Below, piece by piece: positions 1 to 9,105 of a stretch of DNA of 64,000 bases; the stretch's first letter is position 1; every line of letters begins with the position of its first letter. The notes under the pieces were generated by a model. That model was not told the DNA's origin. It was given only the letters and a program-made list of their open reading frames with translations, and searched no databases. Both the position numbers and the translations under genes were made by a program. Source of the stretch: Piromyces finnis (taxonomy: Eukaryota > Neocallimastigomycota > Neocallimastigomycetes > Neocallimastigales > Neocallimastigaceae); the NCBI GenBank assembly GCA_002104945.1, contig MCFH01000027.1, positions 84,501 through 148,500 of the forward strand. Reading direction: 5' to 3'.

Positions 1-713
1 AATTAAGTACTTTACCAAAATTCTTAAATAAAATTAATCCTAAACACTGCATATATTTTGATTATTGAAAGAAAATAATAAACTTTAATTAATCGAGATC
101 AAAATATATAACTTTTGTTAAATTAATTGTTAAATTAAATATTTAATAACTTCGTTAGTAAATTACACTTTAAAAGTAAACAAATATAATAATTCATGTT
201 ATAAAATAATATAATTAAACACCTTTATTAAAACATTAAAAATAATTATTACTTTAATTAATTGTAAAATAAACAACTTTTTATATTCTTTAACTTTTAA
301 TTATTTCTTTTATTGTTATTTCTAATTACTTTTATTGTAAATAGTTATTAATTTTATTGTTTTAATGTAAATAGTATAAATTTAAAAGAAAATATAAATA
401 CATGTAAATATTCTTATTTTAATCATTATTATTATTATTAATAAAGAAATTTTATATAGTTAGATTAATATTTTATAATTTTAATAATCACTTTTATACT
501 TAAATAAATAAAAATTTTAAATATTTAAATATTAGAAAAACAAGTGTTTCTAATAAAACCATTTAGTGTTTTAACAAAACAATTTTTTTAATTTTTATAA
601 AAACGATTTTAAATCTTAATCAATATAACTTATATAGTTATAACAAAAGATATAATATAATAATCACTTTTTGAAGTAAAATTCAAAATTAAGATTATTA
701 TCAAATTATATCA
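1..713 (+). repeat. Putative 5' LTR, 3' portion (Ty3/gypsy)
   Basis: Very AT-rich non-coding sequence with no open reading frame of note. It is called LTR only because it ends in CA at 712-713, one base before a primer-binding site at 715-731, which is the normal arrangement at the inner edge of a 5' LTR. Its left end would be outside the window. I could not find a second copy downstream of pol by eye, so the call rests on position alone. Confidence 0.35.
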
Positions 714-714
714 A

Positions 715-731
715 TGGTCCTTCGAACCGGA
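715..731 (+). promoter_or_regulatory. Primer-binding site matching tRNA-Tyr 3' end
   Basis: TGGTCCTTCGAACCGGA starts with TGG, the complement of the CCA tail, and is complementary over 17 nt to the 3' end of a eukaryotic tRNA-Tyr (acceptor strand ending TCGAAGGA-CCA; human tRNA-Tyr differs at about one base, from memory). Such sites prime minus-strand DNA synthesis in LTR retroelements. It stands out as GC-rich in an AT-rich region. It probably belongs to the element carrying gag at 2701, although the 2-kb distance is long. Confidence 0.6.
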
Positions 732-1090
732 GAATCAAAATAAGGTAAATATATAAATTTTCTTTATATAAAAATTTCATATAGAATAGTAAAATATTCT
801 ATGAAATTAATTAAATAATCAAGTTATAATAGTATAGAATAGATAGTTAATAGAATAGTTAAATATTCTCAATATTTTATCTATTTAGAAATTATAACTT
901 ATTAAATAATAAAATAATATTAAAATAATAAATCAATATTCAATATTGAAATATTATTTAAATATTATTAAATCAATATTAAAATAAAATAAATAAATTA
1001 TAATACTTAATAGTATAGTATTAATATAGTAAATTGATATATAAACATTATATATTAGATAAAATATATAGATATTTTAAATAAGAAAAG

Positions 1091-1134
<44 letters not shown>

Positions 1135-2700
1135 GTATAGAAAAATTATTAGATAAATAGATTGATAATATTATAAATAAGATAGTTGAAAGAATTAATT
1201 ATAATAATAAAATAGGTATATATACATTAGATATATATACATAAAAATAAATATATAATAAAAATAAATCAAAATAATAATAAATAAAGATTTAAGTATA
1301 TATATATAAAAAATATATATACACCAAACAAACCAAAAAAAAAAAAAAAAAAAATTATAAATATAAAACTTTATAAATAAAAATACTTGTAAAAATATAC
1401 TAGGAGCGTATAGAGCTCATATACAGAGTTTCAGTGTATAATTAACTAGTTTCAGTTGGTTAGAAACTATAACTGTTAATCACTGAAGTATTTGTAAAAG
1501 TAGGACGAGTGTGAATAGCACGCTTACCTGGGGGAAGGGATTGTTAGTGTGATAAAAAGTACGCAATACAGGACTCTCAAGTTGAATACTTTTGTGAACT
1601 CTGGCGAATAAGGAACTTTAGTCACCGAAGGCTAAAGGTTTGTCGTGAAGGTAAAGCGACATAAAAATATATAGTTTAAATTTATTTTGAGGTCTAGTAT
1701 ATCACCTCTAGTTAGTAGCTTTTTCCGGTTAATTAAATTGTTGTAAGGCACTAAAAAGCGAAAAATAAATCCTGTAAGTAAAGTTTTATATTTAATTATT
1801 TTTTTTAAAAGAAAAAGAAATACATAAATTATAATTATAAATTAATAATTATAATTTATAAATTAAAGATAAAAATTATTTAATAAAAATTATAAAATAT
1901 AATCATCGGTCAAATAAAATTAAGAGTATTGTTATAAATTTTAAATAATAAAAGCAATAATATTGAGTTGTCTTTTTAGTTAATTTTCAGCGAAAAATAA
2001 CTTTTGTTTATCTTTTCGGTTAATTAATTACTAAGATAATTAAAGTGTTTTATAGTAAGTTAGTAAGAGTGCAGTTTTATCACATATCGTGGGGGAGTAG
2101 AGCGCTAACTAATAAGTAAATATTACACCACTTAATATTTATGACGGTTAGTTAGTGGAGGTCGAAAGGTACGGTGACGAAACTGTCGGGTACTCTGAAG
2201 GTACTATAATAACATAATCAATATTATTTTCTGCTTTATAATAAAGAAATAAAAATAAACATCCTACTCTAAATTAAATATTTTTTTTTAACAATACTAA
2301 TATATAAATAACTTAATATAAATAAAATATATTCTTAACATTTTCTCAAAAAAAATAAAATCTTCTTAATTACAATAAAACTAAAACAAGTGTCTACAAG
2401 TGTTTACAAACAACAACCAATTACTCCTTTTATATTACATTATATAGACGTTATATAAGATTATATTAATAAAAGTATAATAAATAAAATACCTGTAAAT
2501 AAAATTATATTATTGTAAATAAAGACTATTGTAAATAAAAATATATTACTGTACTTATAACTAAATTATTGTAAATAAAGATTGTTGTAAATAAAAACAT
2601 ATTATTGTTCTTATAACTAAATTATTGAGAATAAATAAAAATTGAACTTTTAAATAAAATATTAAAATAAAATTAAATAAAATAAAAATAAAAAGTAATA
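732..2700 (+). other. Gypsy leader with two structured islands
   Basis: Nearly 2 kb without a significant ORF, between the primer-binding site and gag. Most is AT-rich, including an A run near 1097-1131. Two islands near 1390-1680 and 2040-2210 have more balanced composition and clear hairpins: CTTTAG/CTAAAG around 1616-1640, GTCG/CGAC around 1643-1662, and a nested CTAACTAA/TTAGTTAG stem enclosing TAAATATTA/TAATATTTA near 2105-2157. Related words occur in both islands (a GGGGGA stretch, ACTCTCAAG versus ACTCTGAAG). They may be RNA structures for packaging or translation, or remnants of another element. Confidence 0.4.
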
Positions 2701-3669
2701 ATGGATAATACTACTAAAGGTATTACCTTTAATAGAATACCTATTTTGGGTTCAACAAAGGTTGAATTTGATGATTGGGAATTTTCTTTTAAACATTGGT
2801 GTAATTTATATAAGGTACCAGAACAAGAAAAGTTAGGATACCTTATATCATTAACTACAGGTACAGCTAGAACAATTGTAGTTAATGAATTAAATAAAGA
2901 AACACCAGATGATTATAATACCATCATCAAAAACCTTAAAAGTCATTTTAAAGGTTCAGTACCAAAGAATTCTAGATTATTAGAATTGTCTACTATTACA
3001 ATAAAGAAAAATGAAAGTGTATCTGAATTCAATATTAAATTTGACTCTTTAATAAATAAAACAAACTTAAAAATGTCAAATGAAATCATATTGTCCTACT
3101 ATATTAATGCTTTTAGAAACCTTACTAAAACTTACGAAGCACTTTTAGAAGCTGAACCAAAAAGTTTAGAAGAAGCCAGAAACATTACTATTAAGAAAGA
3201 GAAAATTTTCAATATAGTTGAAGAAAATAGACCAAAAATAAGAACTTCCATTAATTCTAGAAGGTCTCCAAATGATAATAATGCTCAAAGAAATAATGAT
3301 AGAGCATATTCAAATAATTTTAATAGTTATAACCGAATGAATAACAATAACACTACTCAAAATAGTTTTAAAAATTATAATAATAGAAATTATACTAATA
3401 ACTACAGAAATAATAATTATAATAGTAATATTCAAAATAATAACTACAATAATGATAACAATAATTATTCAAGATTTAATAATATTAATCAAAACGTTGA
3501 GCAAAGAAAAAGTACCTTAAAATACCCACAAAATAATGATGATGAGTTAAAAGAAATAACTCAAAAGCTTGCTGACCTAAAAATTAATGTTTGCTTAAAT
3601 TGTAAAAGAATAGGTCATACTACGAATGATTGTCCAGAATTAGATGACGAATACAATCATTTAAACTAA
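2701..3669 (+). CDS. gag: Gag polyprotein of Ty3/gypsy element
   Basis: A 322-residue structural protein that would form the virus-like particle and package element RNA. The N-terminal ~170 residues resemble the retrotransposon Gag capsid fold (conserved W and L pattern starting DDWEFSFKHW). A long Asn/Tyr/Arg-rich linker follows (about residues 185-270). A CCHC zinc knuckle CLNCKRIGHTTNDC (C-x2-C-x4-H-x4-C) lies at the C-terminus and would bind nucleic acid. The ATG at 2701 is the first in a long open frame. The stop TAA (3667-3669) directly follows the slippery heptamer TTTAAAC, so the stop sits at the frameshift site. Confidence 0.9.
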   Translation: MDNTTKGITFNRIPILGSTKVEFDDWEFSFKHWCNLYKVPEQEKLGYLISLTTGTARTIVVNELNKETPDDYNTIIKNLKSHFKGSVPKNSRLLELSTITIKKNESVSEFNIKFDSLINKTNLKMSNEIILSYYINAFRNLTKTYEALLEAEPKSLEEARNITIKKEKIFNIVEENRPKIRTSINSRRSPNDNNAQRNNDRAYSNNFNSYNRMNNNNTTQNSFKNYNNRNYTNNYRNNNYNSNIQNNNYNNDNNNYSRFNNINQNVEQRKSTLKYPQNNDDELKEITQKLADLKINVCLNCKRIGHTTNDCPELDDEYNHLN

Positions 3670-3694
3670 ATAATGGGAGTAAGCAATCTCCCAT
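3660..3694 (+). promoter_or_regulatory. -1 programmed ribosomal frameshift signal (gag-pol)
   Basis: TTTAAAC at 3660-3666 is read in the gag frame as (ca)T TTA AAC, a classical X XXY YYZ slippery heptamer. It is followed by the gag stop TAA, a 6-nt spacer, and a stem ATGGGAG (3673-3679) / CTCCCAT (3688-3694) with an 8-nt loop. Slipping back one base puts the ribosome exactly into the pol frame, which is open from 3606. All geometric requirements are visible; efficiency is untested. Confidence 0.78.
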
Positions 3695-6600
3695 AAAAAC
3701 TAAAATTGCAAATAGTTCACAAAATACACAAGAAGCACAAATAAATTCCAATATCTCTAATGAAAATAATTATTCTATTAATGCGGCTCAAAAGAAGAAA
3801 ATAAATGTTAAAACATTAGATAAAAATAAAATATCACTAAATAATAAAAGTATTGTCAAACCCTCAATACTTAACCAACCTAATATTAGGAATTTAAAAC
3901 AACAAAAGAAGGCTATTAGAGATACTCGTAGAAGAAAAATTAGTAAAGATAAAGATGAAGTTATGGAAGAAACCCCAAATGAAGAAATAGAAATAGAAAG
4001 TGAAGAAGAACAAAATAATACAAATGAAATACCTTTAGAAGAAGTTACTAATACAAAAGAACATATCCAACCTATTGAAATTAATAACTCTAATGATTCT
4101 ACCAATGAAGAAACTTTTAAAAATAATAATGAAACAAGTGATGTAAAAGTAAAGAAAAATTCTGTCAAAACCAAAGTAACCACAAAAAGAAATATGACAG
4201 AAATACAAATGTTAAAAACCAAAGATAAATTTAGTATAATTAAAGAAGCAAATAATTTATATCCAAAAATTAGTCTTTCCCAATTACTTTCTGCTAGTCC
4301 ATCACTTAGAAAAGAATTAGAACAAGGATGTAAACCTAAAGTTGAAAAAGTGATGTACTCCTTTAATAACTCTAATATTCCATTAATAATTGGTGATATA
4401 GATGGAAAATATTTAAAAATTCTTTATGATACTGGCGCAAATGTCAATATCATTACTACAAATGGTTTTAATAAACTATCAAATAAAAATATTGAAAAAA
4501 GTGATGAGGAACAAAATATAACTATTGCTAATGGTACTACTGTTCCTACAAATGTTTTTACTACTTTAAAAATAAATATTAATAATTGTTGTACTATTTT
4601 AGAAAAATTTTATATTATTGAACAAAGTAATCCATACTTTGATATAATTTTTGGAAGAGGTATTCAAAAGAAATACCGTTTATTTATTGACCCTGATGAT
4701 GATTATATATGCCAGAAAACTAAAAAAGGTTTAAAGAAAATTACAAACATTATCAATAGTAATGATAATGATACTAATGATATTCCCTTAATGAATTCTA
4801 TAATTAATTCAAAAGAAGAAAACCAAGAATTTCAAGATACGTTAAAACAAATCTTAAATTCAACACCTGATAATATTAAATCAAAATTTGAACACATTAT
4901 AAATAAATATAAAAATTGTATGGCTACATCAATGTCTCAATTAACTACTGCGGATTTAGAACCTCATTCTATAATTACTACTACTAATAAACCAATAAAA
5001 TTAAAACCTTATAAATTATCTAAGGAACATGCTGATATTTTAAAAAGTGAAATTCTTTCATTACTTGATAAAGGTTTAATTACTCCTTCTCACTCTCTAT
5101 GGTCATTTCCAGTTTTACTTGTACAAAAGAAAAATGGTAAATGGAGAATGTGTATTGATTATAGAAGACTTAATGAAATTACTATTAAGGATTCTTATGC
5201 ACTTCCTTTTATTGATGAATTAATATCTTCTGTTAATGGTGCAAAAATATTTTCTGCTTTAGATTTATACTCTGGCTACCACCAAATTCCTATGAACCCA
5301 AATGATATTGAAAAAACTGCTTTTACAACGAAATTTGGTAATTATAATTTTAAAGTAATGCCATTTGGTTTAACTAATGCTCCCGCTACTTTCCAGCGAG
5401 AAATGAATAGGATTCTCTTACCATTAATTGGTAAATGTCTTTTTGTTTACATTGATGATATTGTTGTTTATTCTAAATCACCAGAAGAACATCTTTATCA
5501 TTTACAACAAGTTTTTGAAATATTATCTAAATATAATCTTTCTCTTAATTTACAAAAATGTAAATTCTTTCAAGAAAAGGTAGAAGTACTAGGACATGTA
5601 CTTACACCTAACGGATTAAAAACTGTTCCTTCTAAAGTTCAAAGTATTGCTTTATGGAATGCTCCAAGAAATGTTAATGAACTAAGATTATTCCTAGGTT
5701 TAGCTAGTTACTACCGCAAATTTATTCAAAATTTTTCTATTAGAGCAAGCTCTCTTTTTAATTTATTAAAGAAAGACCAAGAATATATTTGGTCACAAGA
5801 ATGTAATAATGCTTTTGAAGATATCCGACAATGTCTATTAAGTGATCCTATTTTAAGTTATCCTGATTTTAATAAAGAATTTATTATTCGTACTGATGCA
5901 TCAACTAATGGCATTGGTGCTGTACTCTTACAGGTGGAGGGGGACAAATTGGAACATCCAATTTGTTGTATTAGTCGTACTTTATCTACTTCAGAAAAGA
6001 ATTATTCTGTTACTGACCTTGAAGGATTAGCTATTTATTATGCAATTCTACAATTTCGTCAATATATTATAAGTAATAAAAATCCTACCATATTAATTAC
6101 TGATCATAAACCATTACTGGGATTTTATAAAAAGAATATTCCATCAAAAGGTAGACATGCAAGATGGATTGAAGAATTTAATAAATATAAAATTGAATTA
6201 AAATATGATAAAGGAAAGAAAAATGTTTTTGCTGATGCCCTTTCAAGATTACCTTCTAAAAATTCTGATGAAATAGTAAATTGTGCTTATGCAATTTTGT
6301 CTGATTTTAATCCAAGAGATTTAGACCTACCTGAAGGAATAAAAAAATATTTTACTAAAAATTATCAAGTTGTTGATAATACTCTTTATTATAAAAAAGA
6401 TGAATTATATCTTAAAGTTATTTACAAAGATGAAGATAAAAAAGATATTATTAGTCGTGCTCATTCTGTTGGTCATGAAGGTGCTGAAAAGACCACAAAT
6501 AGAATTTTAAAATCTTATTATTGGCCTGGTATTTGGAATGATGTTAGAATGTGGGTAAAGTCCTGTAGAAAATGTCAACTTTGTAGACCTAAGCCTTTAC

Positions 6601-7488
6601 CTAAAAATATTGAAGATAATATAACCCCAATTGAACAACCATTTACTAGAGTCGGATTAGATATAGTTGGCCCATTATCACTTACTAAACATGGAAATTC
6701 TTATATTATTACCCTTGTTGATTATTTCACTAAATGGGTTGAAGCTAAAGCAATTCCAAATATGAAATCAGAAGAAGTAATAAAATTTTTAATAGAAGTA
6801 ATAACAAGACATGGTCCACCAGAAATAATTGTTACTGATAATGGAAGTTCATTTATTTCTGATATTACTAAAATGATGATTGATGTATATGGATCATGGG
6901 TTCATTTTGTTTCTCCTCATCACCCACAATCTAATGGTATGATTGAGAATAGAAACAAAGAAATAGGAAAAACTTTAAGACTCTTAATTGAAAAATGAAT
7001 CTGAATGGGATGAATATCTACCATCTGCATTATGGTCACTTAGAACTACCAAAAATTCAAAAACAAAGTTTAGTAGTTTCGAATTATTATATGGTAGAAG
7101 AGACACATTGCCATTAGAAATAATGTTTCCTGATATTTATAAAGATCCTAATGAAACAGAAGAAGAATATATTTTTAGAAGATTTTTAAGGCATCAAAAT
7201 TGGGTAAAACAAGCTACTGAATATTCTAATCATGCTAATCAATATTGGGAACATAGAATAAGTTTTTCCAAAGCTTTAAAGAAGACTTATAAACTGGGTG
7301 ATTATGTTATGATAAGATTAATAGGAAGAAGTAAATTAAATCCTTATTTTTATGGTCCTTATAAAGTTGTTAATAAACAAAAATTTAATACTGTTGTACT
7401 TGAAGATCCACATACAGGAAAACTACTTGATAGAAATGTACATATTAAAAATATTTTTCCTTACGTTCTATCAGAACAAAATTTGTAA
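3663..7488 (+). pseudogene. pol: Pol polyprotein of Ty3/gypsy element, frameshifted
   Basis: Entered by -1 frameshifting from gag; the first internal ATG is at 3963. Counted from that ATG, domains in order are: aspartic protease with DTGA (D156); reverse transcriptase with LDLYSGYHQI and catalytic YIDD (Y496-D499); RNase H (TDAS, later TDHKPL); integrase zinc-binding HHCC (HSVGH then CRKCQLC) and DDE core (GLDIVGP, TDNGSSF and the ENRNKE glutamate). The frame stops at 6996-6998 (TGA) just after the DDE glutamate. The rest, including a GPY/F-type module (YFYGPYKVV), continues in another frame from 6988 to 7488, so a small indel in an A run near 6990 broke it. The whole length is otherwise well conserved. 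Confidence 0.92.
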
Positions 7489-8741
7489 AGTAGGCTAGGA
7501 TTGATATGTAACTTGGTCAGAATGTTTCATATAATATAACTTAATTTACTAATAAAATATTAAATTTATTTATTATTAAATCTTTTCTTCAAAACTTATT
7601 AAAAAATTTAATTAATACTAATTTAAAATTAAATAGGTTTTTATATTTAAAATAAAAATTTTAATATAAGTTAATTATGAAATTTGTTTATTAATTATTT
7701 ATTTATTAAGATAATATTTATTAAATTATATTATAATTAATAATTAATAATTAATAAGCTTACAAAGAATTTCAAAATTGATTTCAATTATTTGTTTAAA
7801 TACTTTTTCTTACATATAATAAAATTACATTGATATTAATATTGATATTAATAATAAAGATAAAAATAAAATAATTTTAAATTAAAATATTAATAATTGA
7901 TATTGATATTAATAATATGAATTCATATGATAGATCTTAAGATTAATCTTTTAAATTACTTTTAAAATAAAAGTATTGTTTTAACCATTTTAAATTGTAA
8001 ATATTTAATATTATAAATTGAGAATAACAATTACTGATACTAATTATATATTCTCATGATCAATTAATTAATAATTATAATTAATGATTTTTGATCCAAA
8101 GGCTTTTTTGGTTTGATTATAATTGAGGTTATTAATCGAAATTATTTGAAAAATTATTAATTGATTTTTATAATTGATTAGGTTTATAATCAAGAATATT
8201 TATTATCTAACCTTATTTAATAATAATGGAGAATTTTTAAATTGAATTATTTATAGAAAGTTGGATGACTTGAATAATGACTTTAATTATATAAATTAAT
8301 ATTAGTCATTTTAATATATATTATTATATATTTATTGGAACTAATTAATTCTTTAAATAGCTATATCTCAAGAACTAGTGGTCTAAATTAGCTGAAAATT
8401 TGTGAGAATATAGATCTCAACTAGTACTTTCTAATAAAATTAATTTGAATTCTCTAGAAAAGGAAAATAGGACACGAGATTCATAAGTTACATTTTCTTC
8501 TCAAGGGTTAATTTATTGAAAATTAAATTTTTGTGATCCTTAACCCTTTTCAATATTAAATTTTTCCAAGTGATCTTTTTAATTATTTTTAAAAGTGTTT
8601 TATACTTTTTGAAATATAAATTTGATTTTTAAGTTGTTTATTTGAACATTTAATTTATTTTTTAATCGTCTTCTATTCTTGACAAATAACAACATTACTG
8701 TAACGTATAAAGGTTTTTTATCTTTTCCAAGGAATTATATT
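7489..8741. other. Non-coding AT-rich spacer after gypsy pol
   Basis: No gene seen. Expected to contain the gypsy 3' LTR, but no copy of the sequence before 713 was recognised. Short inverted repeats are present, for example AAGGGTTAA / TTAACCCTT around 8505-8550. Repetitive TTGATATTAATA-type words occur near 7830-7915. Confidence 0.4.
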
Positions 8742-8820
8742 TCGGGGTTTCCCAAGCTGGCTTCACCGTCAGGTTGTTGGACGCTGACCTAATTGTCATG
8801 TGTTCGACTCTGGGTTCTCT
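8742..8820 (+). other. tRNA-like GC-richer island with B-box match
   Basis: A 79-nt island of balanced composition in AT-rich surroundings. It contains GTTCGACTC (8802-8810), matching the pol III B-box core, and TGGC...GTTGGAC words reminiscent of the D- and anticodon-arm region of Leu/Ser tRNAs. A GTCAG/CTGAC stem is possible around 8768-8788. The T-stem next to the B-box does not pair and no clean cloverleaf forms, so it is not called a functional tRNA. It could be a decayed tRNA or the head of a tRNA-derived short retroelement. Confidence 0.4.
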
Positions 8821-8866
8821 ATATTATGGATTAAATATAGCAATCGCTATATTTAATCCATAATAT
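8821..8866. repeat. Perfect 21-bp hairpin, 4-nt loop
   Basis: The arm at 8821-8841 (begins ATATTATGGATT, ends TATAGC) is perfectly complementary to 8846-8866, with loop AATC. It directly abuts the tRNA-like island on its left. A T6 run near 8887 follows. A perfect stem of this length points to recent origin or selection for the structure. Confidence 0.85.
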
Positions 8867-9105
8867 TTGTCTATTTCTATTTCTTCTTTTTTATTTAAAT
8901 AATTGAAGTTACCAATCAATATGAATGATGTTTATTCATAATTATTAAATAAGAATATTTATAAATAGTAAATATAAATAATTTATAAAATTCATGTAAA
9001 TTTAGTCTTTAGAATTAGTATTAAGGTTAATTTGTATTAATAATATTAAATAATCAAATTATTAATAAAATATACTATTAATACAAAAAATAGTTAATTA
9101 GTATT

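Larger units (their letters stand above)
715..7488 (+). mobile_element. Ty3/gypsy LTR retrotransposon (defective)
   Basis: Gag followed by a Pol in the order protease, reverse transcriptase, RNase H, integrase with a GPY/F-type C-terminus, which is the Ty3/gypsy order (copia has integrase before RT). Internal start is set by the primer-binding site, end by the last pol codon. Gag and pol are joined by a -1 frameshift signal at 3660-3694. A single-base-scale break in integrase near 6990 makes this copy non-autonomous, but the rest of the reading frames are intact, so it is fairly young. Matching LTR copies were not found by eye. Confidence 0.85.

Noticed and set aside
8742-8820. Functional tRNA gene
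   Set aside because: B-box core present, but T-stem and acceptor do not pair, so only tRNA-like.
1-9100. Matching LTR pair for the gypsy element
   Set aside because: No shared long word between 1-713 and 7489-9100 could be seen by eye; an alignment would be decisive.
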